Shown: positions 17,827-26,040 of the stretch, piece after piece | Layout of the letters: each line of letters starts with the position of its first letter | Numbering within the stretch: the first letter of the stretch is position 1 | Source: Clostridiales bacterium | Lineage (GTDB): Bacteria; Bacillota; Clostridia; Christensenellales; UBA1242 | Assembly: GCA_015055605.1 (NCBI GenBank) | Contig: SVHV01000001.1 | Coordinates: forward strand, 315,026-379,025 | DNA: 64,000 nt | Reading direction: 5' to 3' | Translations under genes and position numbers: made by a program | Notes under the pieces: generated by a model | What the model saw: only the letters and a program-made list of their open reading frames with translations | The model's database searches: none | Told to the model about the DNA's origin: nothing

Positions 17827-18708
17827 ATGTATATTGCAAATGACCTAAAAAGAGAATTTTTACTTCCAAAAGGTGACGAGTATAGAGCTGGTTTTGGAAA
17901 CATTGTATTTGAAATATTAGAGAGATTCATTGAAGACAAACCAATGTTTACAATGGATAACTTTACGCTTATGTACTGTGATGAGTTTTCAATGAAGACA
18001 TCATGTCACAAAGATATATTCTCAACAATGTACTTAGAGATTAATCAACCTAATAATTACAAACCAAAGAAAATCTCTCTTACTGATAAGAAGAAAGATA
18101 AGATTGAAATACCAGAATTGTACTTCAGTTTAGAAGACTTTAAAAAATCATTCTTTGAAACAGCTGTACAGTATCTAGATGGAAACAATTTAATCTGGGT
18201 AGAGAAGAATTCTATCTGTATCAAAGCAACGGTATATGATGAGGATATAGGCATACAACCATACTACTTAAGAATAATTCCTTGTCTCACATTCTTTAAT
18301 AAAGAAAATGAACGAGGTGTTATGTACTATGCAGGTAGAGATATAGAAATTGAATATCCATTACAAGCTGTAGCAAATTATGAGAGCAAAAATACTCTGA
18401 CTGGTGATGTATACAGACAGACATGTTTGATATTTAAAAACATTCTTCTCAAAGAAAAAAATATCGATAGACTTCCTAGTGAGATAATAGAAACAGTCTT
18501 ATATAATGTTCCAACAGAGATGTACTTAGATGATAAACATACAACTATGCTAAGCATTGTAAACTATTTAAGAAATAAAAATGTAAAAGAATTTGTGACA
18601 CTAGATGAACAAGATTATGCTTTTACTAGTCTATATAGGTCAATGTCACTTTTCTATGTAAAACATATTCTAAAGATAATAGAGAAATATTTAGAGAGGG
18701 CAAGATAA
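17827..18708 (+). CDS. Uncharacterised protein, possible degenerate OAS/CD-NTase-like nucleotidyltransferase fold
   Basis: I do not firmly recognise this 293-aa soluble protein. The second half recalls the nucleotidyltransferase/OAS-like layout: 'YYLRIIPCLTFFN' where those enzymes have a 'vdvVPa' strand, 'YPLQAVANYESKNTLTGDVYRQTCLIFKNIL' like the 'hP..H..n...kn..t...yr...R.lK' helix, and 'LPSEIIETVLYNVPTEMYLDD' like the 'ipSyllE.l.ynvP...f' helix. The active site is not recognisable: where hG[GS]...[DE]h[DE]h should be there is 'MYCDEFSMKTSCHKDIFSTMYLEI'. If the fold call is right, it is probably a non-catalytic relative. It stands alone, divergent from the recombinase, with a weak RBS (GTGGTG) and its own terminator. 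No effector gene typical of an anti-phage CBASS system is adjacent. Confidence 0.4.
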   Translation: MYIANDLKREFLLPKGDEYRAGFGNIVFEILERFIEDKPMFTMDNFTLMYCDEFSMKTSCHKDIFSTMYLEINQPNNYKPKKISLTDKKKDKIEIPELYFSLEDFKKSFFETAVQYLDGNNLIWVEKNSICIKATVYDEDIGIQPYYLRIIPCLTFFNKENERGVMYYAGRDIEIEYPLQAVANYESKNTLTGDVYRQTCLIFKNILLKEKNIDRLPSEIIETVLYNVPTEMYLDDKHTTMLSIVNYLRNKNVKEFVTLDEQDYAFTSLYRSMSLFYVKHILKIIEKYLERAR

Positions 18709-18723
18709 TTCTTGCTCTTTTTA
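18695..18723 (+). terminator. Terminator of the NTase-like gene
   Basis: The stem AGAGGGCAAG / CTTGCTCTTT (with G-U pairs) has a 6-nt loop and is followed by T residues. It overlaps the last codons of the gene. Confidence 0.7.
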
Positions 18724-18909
18724 TTTGCAATATGGTACTACGCAAAATACTATGCAAGTAAATTAGTGTATTTTGCATAATATCAAAATATTGCTTTTTT
18801 ACGAACTTTTTTAACACTTTGCAATATTACTCAAAGTGATACAAGTTTGATAATTACAATATATAATAATAATCCATATATTATATCAAAATCTAGGTTA
18901 AAATATGCC
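18724..18909. other. Non-coding repeat-rich spacer
   Basis: No plausible gene is present. The stretch contains recurring short motifs: TTTGCAATAT twice (18724 and about 18825), and a 9-bp inverted repeat GCAAAATAC (18742-18750) / GTATTTTGC (18768-18776). Together with the palindrome at 18910-18945 and the TATTTTGCGAATA copy in the recombinase leader (about 17680-17692), it forms a family of related sites around the recombinase and the NTase-like gene. Confidence 0.5.
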
Positions 18910-18945
18910 AAACTATTCGCAAAACTAGGCTTTTGCGAATAGTTT
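18910..18945. repeat. Perfect 15-bp palindrome with 6-base centre (dif-like geometry or bidirectional terminator)
   Basis: AAACTATTCGCAAAA and TTTTGCGAATAGTTT flank the centre CTAGGC. Its inner 28 bases are two perfect 11-mers, TATTCGCAAAA and TTTTGCGAATA, around six bases, the 11-6-11 layout of Xer/dif recombination sites. A short T run follows, so it could also act as a terminator. However, both flanking convergent genes appear to have their own terminators (18695-18723 and 18985-19039). Confidence 0.6.
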
Positions 18946-18984
18946 TTGTATCTCAAAAATGAGATTTTGACCTTATATTTTCAT

Positions 18985-19123
18985 AAAAAAGCACCTCAGC
19001 CAACAAGTAAATACTTATTTACTCATTAACTTTAGGTGCATTATTTCTACTCTCCCCTTGATTATAGATGGGCACACTACTGAGATTTGGACTAAACAAT
19101 TTTACCCAACCCTATCTATATAG
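18985..19123 (-). ncRNA. Candidate structured RNA 3' of the YgjP gene, ending in a branched terminator
   Basis: Read on the minus strand, a 10-bp stem with one bulge joins TATAGATAGGG (which includes the YgjP stop codon) to CCCATCTATA (19063-19072), enclosing a possible TTGG/CCAA inner helix. After a purine-rich joint comes an outer stem GCACCT (19039-19034) / AGGTGC (18996-18991) followed directly by six U. Inside it sits a perfect 8-bp hairpin, AGTAAATA-AG-TATTTACT. At the least the second part is the YgjP terminator. Whether the whole is an independent or processed RNA is inference. I recognise no known family. Confidence 0.4.
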
Positions 19124-19783
19124 ACTGAGGACATAATCGTACTCTTTAAGAATCCTCTGTTGTAGTTTATATGATGGTTGAACTAGTGATATTATTTTAT
19201 AAAAATCTTTAGAGTGATTGAACTCCACTATGTGTGTCAGCTCATGCACAATGACATAATCGACTGCATTGTGTGGAAGCATCACTAGTCTAAAATTTAA
19301 TTTGATATTTCTATCCTTGTCACAACTACCCCATCTAGTCTTACTATTGGTGATGGTTAGTTTACCATAGTCTATCTGCATCATCTGACCAAAGAACTCT
19401 AGTCTATCTGCAAGAATCTTCTTAGCGTTACTAATATACCATCTCTTAATTTTCGGAACAATTTCTTTATCTTCAATTTTAGATGGTAATGCTAGTTGTG
19501 TATCGGATAGTTCAATTTTCTTTAGACCATTTATCTTAGTTACTTTATATTTATTACCTAAGAACAGTATCTCTTTATATGATATAACATCTTTATTTAT
19601 ATTTAGTTTGTTCTCTATCTCTTTTTGCTTAGTTCTGATCCACTTTTCTTTTTCTGAAACATATTTCATAATTTCACTAAGTTTTAGTTTCTTAGGCGCA
19701 TGTATTACCAACTTACCCTCTTTGGTGATTGTAATTGACAAACTGCGTCTGTGGGTCCTAACTATTAAATCTGGATTTACCAT
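19112..19783 (-). CDS. YgjP-like zinc metallopeptidase domain protein (DUF45/M48-type)
   Basis: The 223-aa protein carries the YgjP/SprT-like signature 'TRWGSCDKDRNIKLNFRLVMLPHNAVDYVIVHELTHI', in which HELTH is the zinc-binding HExxH. 'EFNHSKDFYKII' supplies the third ligand region. The N-terminal beta domain ('RSLSITITKEGKLVIHAPKKL') and 'KEKWIRTKQKEI' helix are also typical. Proteins of this family are predicted cytosolic metalloproteases. Some occur next to type I restriction genes, but none are seen here. The RBS AGGAGA and a minus-strand promoter precede it. It stands alone. Confidence 0.9.
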   Translation of the reverse strand: MVNPDLIVRTHRRSLSITITKEGKLVIHAPKKLKLSEIMKYVSEKEKWIRTKQKEIENKLNINKDVISYKEILFLGNKYKVTKINGLKKIELSDTQLALPSKIEDKEIVPKIKRWYISNAKKILADRLEFFGQMMQIDYGKLTITNSKTRWGSCDKDRNIKLNFRLVMLPHNAVDYVIVHELTHIVEFNHSKDFYKIISLVQPSYKLQQRILKEYDYVLSLYR

Positions 19784-19812
19784 CTAAATCTCCTGTCCAT
19801 TTTACTGCAATT

Positions 19813-19842
19813 ATTATATCAAATTATAATATATTTAACCAA
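19813..19842 (-). promoter_or_regulatory. Putative promoter of the YgjP-like gene
   Basis: On the minus strand, TTGGTT (19837-19842), an 18-base spacer and TGA-TATAAT (19813-19818) lie 29 bases before the ATG. The -10 context TTTGATATAATAA is the same as that of the recombinase promoter. Confidence 0.55.
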
Positions 19843-19893
19843 CTAATAATGGCGAAAATAGTAGTATATTTTGTAGAGTGCATAGTATTTTAT

Positions 19894-19922
19894 TTGACTA
19901 ATTATGTATTATTATATAATAT
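19894..19922 (+). promoter_or_regulatory. Putative promoter of the PadR-membrane fusion gene
   Basis: TTGACT (19894-19899), a 17-base spacer and TAATAT (19917-19922) lie in very AT-rich DNA; an overlapping TATAAT starts two bases earlier. The RBS GGAG precedes the ATG at 19959. Confidence 0.55.
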
Positions 19923-19958
19923 AAATATATATGTACTATAATATCTTTTGGAGTTTGT

Positions 19959-21953
19959 ATGGCTAAAAGAAGAAGAAAAAGAATTGCATCAAGGGGTTCA
20001 GTTAACAATACAATACTAAAAACCCTAATTAATGGCGATAAATATGGATATGAAATTATCAAAGAGGTTGAAGAATTTTCTGATGGAAAAATCAAATTAA
20101 AACAACCTAGCTTATATAGTAGTCTATCTAGATTTGAAGAAAAAGGTTTCGTTACTTCATACTGGGGCGACAGTGATATTGGTGGTAGAAGACACTACTA
20201 CCATCTTACTGAGTCTGGTATACAATACTACGAAAAAGAAGTTCTCAAACTTGGCAGAGACGAAGATGTTGAAAATGAGGAAGAGGAAGAAGTTATTGCA
20301 GAAAACATTGAAAGCGAAGATGAAGACGAAGAAATCGTCTTAACAGAAGTAGATGAAACTGAGATTCCTAGTATAGCCACCTTCCCTGACAAAGAGGAAG
20401 AGGTTGTCATTCCTGACCATCAATTCTACAAACAAACACCTATTGAAAAACATATTCCTCAAAGCGATAGATTTGAAGAACAATATGTGTTAAAGAAGGC
20501 AGCAACATTTGATTCTGCACCTATTACAATATCTGCCACCCCAACCCCTACTAATATCCAACCTACTCCAGCAGACTCAATTATGAAAGAGGTATCGCCT
20601 TGGAAAATACAAGCTGCTCAAGCAAAAGAAAGCAATACTAAAGTATACAACACTGCGCTTAGAAAATTACATTATGTTAAGGTAGAAGGTATAGAAGAAA
20701 AACCAGAAGATAATGTAGAAGAAATAATAGAAGAAAAAGTGCCAGAAGTAATTGAAGAAACAACAATTACTCCTGAGCCAGTGATAGAGCCTGAGGTGAT
20801 AGAAGAAACACCACAACCTATCACATCTAATTCCAAAATTATTATTAAAGATAAAGATGGTATCTTCAAACTTAGGGACTCTAATTACGACCCTAATAAA
20901 CCTGTTGAAAAGAGTAAACCAGTTATAATTGATAATGTTATCAAGAGAAGAAATCCAAACAATGTATTTGGTTATACAGCTTATTCCGAACAAACCAACA
21001 AAACCCCTACCCCCAAATCAACTATTGAAATATCTGATGAGGAAAGAAAGCAAAGAAACGAAAACTTTGTTGAAAAATTCAATAGCATATCTAGAACTAA
21101 GCAACAAGATAAAGCAGAAGAAGATTTATCAAAAACTTATATACATAAACTTGATATGTTAAGAGTATCAGGAGAAAGAGACGACACGCCTCCTCCACCA
21201 CCTCGTAATTTTGAGCCTATCATTACCAGGTCAATCCTTGACGAAGAAGACGAGGAAGAGGAAGAAGAGTATCTCACACCTCAAGAACCTGAAATAGAAC
21301 AAAACAATATGTTTGAATATGTTGACGAAGAAGACAACATTGTTGACTTAGAAGAGGAAACAGTAGAAGATAATATTGTAGACCTAGAGCCAGAACAATT
21401 CGAGACTAGGAACGACAATAAACAATATATAGAAGAAATCTCCAACTATTCAGCACCGAAAGAAACACTTAAAATGAATAGGTATGAGAATAAAACTACT
21501 GCTATTTTATCCGATAAAACCTATGTACTAATCAATAAAGTTAAGTTTGTCTTTGGATTATTACTAGCAATAATTATGGTGGCTGAATTACTCGGCACAT
21601 TTGTATTACTAAGAGACAGAGGATTAATCATTGATAATGACAATACACTATTTGTAGTTAGCTATGCCATCACAGGCTTCTTAGCACTAATATACATACT
21701 CCCTGTAATCTTTAATGCCAATGAACATAGACTAAATAACTTTAAAATGAAATATGCAATTATATTCGGTATACTAACATTCTTAGTTTCTATGATACTT
21801 ATATATTGCGTAAATACTCTATTAGGCTTTAAGTTAGACAACTTTGAATTCTTTGCTACAAAAATTATAGTTCCTGCAGTTATGGTATTTAACTTTGTTA
21901 TTTTACCACCTATCTATGGACTATTACTTAAATCAAAGAAATTCTATGACTAA
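19959..21953 (+). CDS. PadR-type winged-helix regulator fused to acidic linker and membrane domain
   Basis: Residues ~14-95 are a PadR winged helix ('TILKTLINGDKYGYEIIKEVEEFSDGKIKLKQPSLYSSLSRFEEKGFV', then 'GGRRHYYHLTESGIQYYE'). Ordinary PadR proteins end soon after. Here a ~425-residue disordered linker follows, very rich in Glu, Asp, Pro and Thr ('ENEEEEEVIAENIESEDEDEE', 'PPPPP'). From about residue 525 there are four membrane helices ('KFVFGLLLAIIMVAELLG', 'VVSYAITGFLALIYILPVIF', 'YAIIFGILTFLVSMILIY', 'IIVPAVMVFNFVILPPIYGLLL'). The N terminus is very basic (AKRRRKRIASR). This suggests a DNA-binding head tethered to the membrane, either a one-component sensor or a DNA-membrane anchor. The function is unknown. 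It is monocistronic; the TVP38 gene ends two bases away on the other strand. Confidence 0.85.
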   Translation: MAKRRRKRIASRGSVNNTILKTLINGDKYGYEIIKEVEEFSDGKIKLKQPSLYSSLSRFEEKGFVTSYWGDSDIGGRRHYYHLTESGIQYYEKEVLKLGRDEDVENEEEEEVIAENIESEDEDEEIVLTEVDETEIPSIATFPDKEEEVVIPDHQFYKQTPIEKHIPQSDRFEEQYVLKKAATFDSAPITISATPTPTNIQPTPADSIMKEVSPWKIQAAQAKESNTKVYNTALRKLHYVKVEGIEEKPEDNVEEIIEEKVPEVIEETTITPEPVIEPEVIEETPQPITSNSKIIIKDKDGIFKLRDSNYDPNKPVEKSKPVIIDNVIKRRNPNNVFGYTAYSEQTNKTPTPKSTIEISDEERKQRNENFVEKFNSISRTKQQDKAEEDLSKTYIHKLDMLRVSGERDDTPPPPPRNFEPIITRSILDEEDEEEEEEYLTPQEPEIEQNNMFEYVDEEDNIVDLEEETVEDNIVDLEPEQFETRNDNKQYIEEISNYSAPKETLKMNRYENKTTAILSDKTYVLINKVKFVFGLLLAIIMVAELLGTFVLLRDRGLIIDNDNTLFVVSYAITGFLALIYILPVIFNANEHRLNNFKMKYAIIFGILTFLVSMILIYCVNTLLGFKLDNFEFFATKIIVPAVMVFNFVILPPIYGLLLKSKKFYD

Positions 21954-21955
21954 GA

Positions 21956-22837
21956 TTATTTATTAGATTCTCGAGTCTTACTTTTATTCAAGAATTTACC
22001 TAATATAAAGTTTTGTAGCGGCTCTTGATATTTATAAATAATAAAAACAAAAGATGTGGTAATTACTAAAATGACTAGCCACACATATACTCCCCAGCCA
22101 GTAAATGGAATTAGTTGTCCACTGCCAAAAAATGACATACAGACAACTCCAATGGGTCTTACAAGTATCGTTACCCAAGAGAATGATAACAAAGACATAT
22201 TAGTAATACCAGCAATCAAACAAAGAATATCATCTGGAAACATAGGAAGTAAAAAAGCTATACTTAAGAAAAACGAACCTCTCTTTAGAATCATAGAAGA
22301 ATATTTATCACAATTATTCTTCCCCACTATCCAAGAGACAATTCGATAACCACAAGTCCTTCCTATGTAAAAAGATATAAAAGAACCTATTAAAACACCT
22401 ATACTACAATATATTCCACCCATTAGTGGTCCATATATTAGACTTCCTACTATACATATTACTGCTGCTGGTATAGGTAAAATAACTACTTGTGCTATTT
22501 GTATCAAAATATATACTAATACACCCTTTTCTTTAGTAGATAGGATATATTCTTTAAGAGAAGACACTGAAGAAAAGAGAGAAATTATATTTAGTTTCAA
22601 TAAAATAAAAAAAGACACAATCACTACAAAACATAATATATAAATAACATACAGCAACCTACTTATACTTTGTTTTTTACTAAAAATATAGGCAAAAACA
22701 AGTAAAGATATGGAGGTTATGATTATAATAAGTTTATATGGTAGTGCTAGATACTGATTATCAATTTTTAGTGTAAAATAGATAATTGACAACAATATTA
22801 TAAAATTTAAAAAAAATTTTAAAGACTTTTTGAACAT
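21956..22837 (-). CDS. TVP38/TMEM64 (VTT/DedA-related) membrane protein
   Basis: This is a polytopic inner-membrane protein of the VTT domain family, related to DedA and implicated in lipid handling. The signature is 'VVILPIPAAVICIVGSLIYGPLMGG', 'GVLIGSFISFYIGRTCGYRIVSWIVG' and 'LLPMFPDDILCLIAGITNMSLLSFSW'. The ORF track starts 86 codons too early: that part is antisense to the ABC ATPase. The ATG at 22837, preceded by AGGTG, gives 293 aa with two or three N-terminal helices before the VTT domain. It is divergent from the ABC operon (88-base gap) and convergent with the PadR fusion. The substrate is unknown. Confidence 0.88.
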   Translation of the reverse strand: MFKKSLKFFLNFIILLSIIYFTLKIDNQYLALPYKLIIIITSISLLVFAYIFSKKQSISRLLYVIYILCFVVIVSFFILLKLNIISLFSSVSSLKEYILSTKEKGVLVYILIQIAQVVILPIPAAVICIVGSLIYGPLMGGIYCSIGVLIGSFISFYIGRTCGYRIVSWIVGKNNCDKYSSMILKRGSFFLSIAFLLPMFPDDILCLIAGITNMSLLSFSWVTILVRPIGVVCMSFFGSGQLIPFTGWGVYVWLVILVITTSFVFIIYKYQEPLQNFILGKFLNKSKTRESNK

Positions 22838-22925
22838 ATTTGCACCTGATAAGTAAATATATTCAAATATATTACGAACAAAATAAATATATAACCTAAA
22901 AAAACAAAGAAAAAGGAGAAATATT

Positions 22926-23864
22926 TTGAGTAGAGTCATCCTTGATGTATCAAATGTAACAAAGGTATTTGGTAATAGAGTAGCTGTAAATAATGTTTCC
23001 TTCTCAATCAGAGAGGGAGAGATTTTTGGTTTCTTAGGACCAAATGGTGCTGGTAAAACTACCACTATGAAAATGATTTGTGGACTCTCAGGCATTACAA
23101 AAGGTACAATTAGAATATGTAATTACGATATGCCAAAAGAACAAGAAAAGGCACTTGCAAATATCGGAGCACTAATTGAAAATCCCCTAATGTATCCTAA
23201 TATGACAGGTCTAGACAATCTAAAATATTATGCTAGTCTTTATAAAAATATTAAAAAAGAAGACATTATCAAATATGCTAGAGTTGTTGGTCTAGAGCAT
23301 AGACTAAAAGATAAGGTAAAAACATACTCTTTGGGTATGAAACAGAGATTAGGTATTGCACAAGCCCTACTCCACTCTCCTAAGCTTCTTATTCTAGACG
23401 AACCACTAAGTGGTCTTGACCCAAATGGCGTAAAAGAAATGAGGGATTTCCTAAGGATTCTCGCCAAAAACTACAAGATTGCTATTTTAATTTCTAGTCA
23501 CATGTTAGCCGATATGGAACAAATATGCGATACAGTGGGAATTATTAATAACGGTCAATTACTTGAGATTAAATCTATTAATAATCTAAAAGAGAGTATC
23601 GGTGGTACTAAGCGTTTACAAATCAAAGTAGACTACCCTAACTATGCAGGTAAAATTGTAGTAAACGAGCTAAGACTCAAGGCTGAGGTTGCCGGTAATA
23701 GAGTTCTAGTTCATGCAGACCAAGACCAAGTTGGAAAAGTATCCCAAACCTTAATAAAATATGGTATCAATATATTTGGTATAGATATTGTATCTAAATC
23801 ACTAGAGGCAATATTCCTAGATATAATCAATAATAAACAAAAAGGTAAAACTAGTATAGTATAG
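22926..23864 (+). CDS. ABC transporter ATP-binding protein
   Basis: This is the ATPase subunit of an ABC-2 type exporter, in the BcrA/CcmA-like group. Walker A GPNGAGKTT is at about residues 38-46, the signature 'YSLGMKQRLGIAQALL' at about 133, Walker B 'LLILDEPLSGLDP' and the H-loop 'LISSHMLADMEQICD' follow. The C-terminal ~90 residues form the usual accessory domain. The start is TTG, supported by AAGGAG seven bases upstream and by the absence of a suitable ATG. It lies 12 bases before the permease, so the two form one operon and presumably one complex. The substrate cannot be inferred. Confidence 0.94.
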   Translation: MSRVILDVSNVTKVFGNRVAVNNVSFSIREGEIFGFLGPNGAGKTTTMKMICGLSGITKGTIRICNYDMPKEQEKALANIGALIENPLMYPNMTGLDNLKYYASLYKNIKKEDIIKYARVVGLEHRLKDKVKTYSLGMKQRLGIAQALLHSPKLLILDEPLSGLDPNGVKEMRDFLRILAKNYKIAILISSHMLADMEQICDTVGIINNGQLLEIKSINNLKESIGGTKRLQIKVDYPNYAGKIVVNELRLKAEVAGNRVLVHADQDQVGKVSQTLIKYGINIFGIDIVSKSLEAIFLDIINNKQKGKTSIV

Positions 23865-23876
23865 AGGAGGAAAAAA

Positions 23877-25982
23877 ATGACAAGCACTTTTAGGCTAACA
23901 TCTGCTGAGTTTAAAAAGATATTCAAAAGACCTAGCATATTCATTATGGCCATATTATTAGTTATTGCAGTATTTATTTCTTTATATACATTCAACCCTA
24001 ATAGTAGAGTTGATAATACAGTTGACTACTCACTCGATAATTCTCTGCAATACTATACAACATTTTATTCTGGTAGCACAGAACAAACTAAAAGCGATAT
24101 CGATAATAGTTTCTTAGCAACAGATGAAATTATTAACTATTATAAACTATATAATGATAGAAATTCTAAATTAAATAGCTACTATAATGACATTTATTCG
24201 GCAATTAGAAAGGTAGAATCAGAAACTAGTGCTCAACTAAAAGCATCTAAGTTTAATGATGTTATAGAAGCACTAGAGGACTTTAAGAGAATATTTGTTT
24301 CATTTGATGAATTTGTTGATATGAATAATGCACAATATGATTTTATTACTATTACAACAACTTCACAGGAAATAAGTGGCAAGACATCTTATACATATTT
24401 AGACAACTCCCTAGCTAGTTTAGATTATCTCATAGATTATGCAAAATCTCATACTTATCATGAATTTATTGATATGTTTAACCTAGCCGGAAACGGACAC
24501 AAGACAAAGCTTGAAAAAGTATTACATCATGGTCTTGATTACATCCAAACAACTTTCTTAGGCATATCTCAAACTATTGCTAAAAATTATTCTGCTTATG
24601 AAGCTTCAGTTGAAAGTTCAAAAACAGACAATTCAATTAGAATTGGTAATAGAAATGCACTAAAGACAGCTTTAGAAACATATCAAACATATTTTAAACT
24701 TGTTCTTGATAATGACTACCCTCTAGTTTTAGTAAATAAAGATAAAAAGGTTGCAATAGAAGAATTAATTATATCTGCTATTGATACTATCTCTATTCCA
24801 GTTTCTGAAGAAAAACTATATAATAGTCATAAAACTGCGTTTGAAAATTTAGCAAAACTAAATATTATAAACAATATAAATACATTTACAAATAATGAAA
24901 TTTCTCAGTTTGAAGTAGATAACTATCTAATCAATGACTACACAAATTACCAAAAGAAAGTTAATGATAATAGAACTGCAATTCTTACAAAAATCGATAA
25001 TCTAAAAAATGATGAGGCAGTGAGCAATATACAATTTGCCATTACAGAATACTACCTACTCAGTGAAGCATATCACAATTATATTTACGATAAAACAATT
25101 ATATCTGTTACTGATTCTTACGAAAAAACACAATATGTAGATTTTTACAAATACAAATTAGATGAGTTTAATAGATATCAAGTTAACGAAGCGTTAACTA
25201 CAAATAAGTATTATATTGATAATAATGTATACGAAAATTCATATTTAACAAATTTTGCATTTAATCAAAAATCAGGAAATGGCGATACCAACCTATTTGA
25301 CTTTATGTACTTTGCACTTGAGCTATGTGCTGTGATTATTATGGTATTTGCAGTAATGCTTGTATGTAGTTTGATTACAGGAGAATCAGAGAGTGGTACT
25401 ATAAAGTTATTATTAGTTAGACCATACAAAAGAGGCAAAATTATTACTGCTAAATTATTAGCAACTCTATTCTTTGCCCTAACATTTATGATATTCTCAT
25501 TTATCATTACATTTGTTGGTGGCTACTTCTTATTCGGTATGCCTACACAGAATGTTTTAGCCGTATTTAACGCCACTACAGCCTTTGAAATTAATCCTTT
25601 AGGACTTATGGGTATCAATGCCCTATCGCTCCTTTTAGACATAGTTTTCTTCGTTGTTTTAGCATTAATGATTTCTATATTGTGTAAGAACTATGCTGCA
25701 TCTATTTCTGCTGTATTAGTAGTTATAATACTAAATTATGCACTAAATGTTGTATTTGGAGGTACATTCTGGTATACTGTACTTCCTGGAATGAATCTGC
25801 ACATCTTTAAATACTTTGGTAATGCATTTACCTCAGTTGGTGATGGAATGATACTACAAACCCTACTACTCACATCTATTGAGAGTTCAATGACATTTGT
25901 GTTTAGTGTTCTAGCAAACCTATCATATATGGTGATTGCACTTGCAATATCATATTCAGTATTTGCAAAGAGAGATTTCTAA
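23877..25982 (+). CDS. ABC-2 type transporter permease with large extracytoplasmic domain
   Basis: The 701-aa membrane subunit partners the ATPase. One helix near the N terminus (~residues 20-40, 'IFIMAILLVIAVFISLYTF') is followed by ~430 residues of polar, helical, Tyr/Asn/Asp-rich sequence predicted outside the membrane. Five or six helices then follow from about residue 470 ('ALELCAVIIMVFAVMLVCSLI', 'LLATLFFALTFMIFSFIITF', 'LLLDIVFFVVLALMISIL', 'ISAVLVVIILNYALNVVF' and a last pair). 'GESESGTIKLLLVRPYKRGKIITAKL' is the conserved ABC-2 cytoplasmic loop. The RBS AGGAGG is strong. A hairpin terminator follows the stop. Confidence 0.9.
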   Translation: MTSTFRLTSAEFKKIFKRPSIFIMAILLVIAVFISLYTFNPNSRVDNTVDYSLDNSLQYYTTFYSGSTEQTKSDIDNSFLATDEIINYYKLYNDRNSKLNSYYNDIYSAIRKVESETSAQLKASKFNDVIEALEDFKRIFVSFDEFVDMNNAQYDFITITTTSQEISGKTSYTYLDNSLASLDYLIDYAKSHTYHEFIDMFNLAGNGHKTKLEKVLHHGLDYIQTTFLGISQTIAKNYSAYEASVESSKTDNSIRIGNRNALKTALETYQTYFKLVLDNDYPLVLVNKDKKVAIEELIISAIDTISIPVSEEKLYNSHKTAFENLAKLNIINNINTFTNNEISQFEVDNYLINDYTNYQKKVNDNRTAILTKIDNLKNDEAVSNIQFAITEYYLLSEAYHNYIYDKTIISVTDSYEKTQYVDFYKYKLDEFNRYQVNEALTTNKYYIDNNVYENSYLTNFAFNQKSGNGDTNLFDFMYFALELCAVIIMVFAVMLVCSLITGESESGTIKLLLVRPYKRGKIITAKLLATLFFALTFMIFSFIITFVGGYFLFGMPTQNVLAVFNATTAFEINPLGLMGINALSLLLDIVFFVVLALMISILCKNYAASISAVLVVIILNYALNVVFGGTFWYTVLPGMNLHIFKYFGNAFTSVGDGMILQTLLLTSIESSMTFVFSVLANLSYMVIALAISYSVFAKRDF

Positions 25983-25991
25983 ATATACATC

Positions 25992-26023
25992 AAAAAACAC
26001 AGGAACAATACCTGTGTTTTTTT
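25992..26023 (+). terminator. Terminator of the ABC exporter operon
   Basis: The stem AACACAGG / CCTGTGTT has a 7-nt loop, A residues before it and a run of seven or more T after it, nine bases downstream of the permease stop. Confidence 0.88.
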
Positions 26024-26040
26024 AACTATCCATATAAACA

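Noticed and set aside
17827-18708. A CBASS anti-phage operon centred on the NTase-like gene
   Set aside because: No effector (phospholipase, TM, endonuclease) or Cap2/Cap3-type gene is adjacent, and the NTase active site is not recognisable.
17691-19818. Recurring TTATATCAAA as a dispersed repeat
   Set aside because: Two of the copies (17691, 19813) are -10 elements (TTTGATATAA) of minus-strand promoters; the others are likely chance in AT-rich DNA.
20667-20993. 108-codon minus-strand ORF opposite the PadR linker
   Set aside because: It mirrors the Glu-rich linker codons, giving Phe/Tyr runs; it is not a gene.
22838-23095. N-terminal extension of the TVP38 ORF
   Set aside because: It is antisense to the ABC ATPase; 'PAPFGPKKP' is the usual mirror of a Walker A codon string. 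ATG 22837 has an RBS.
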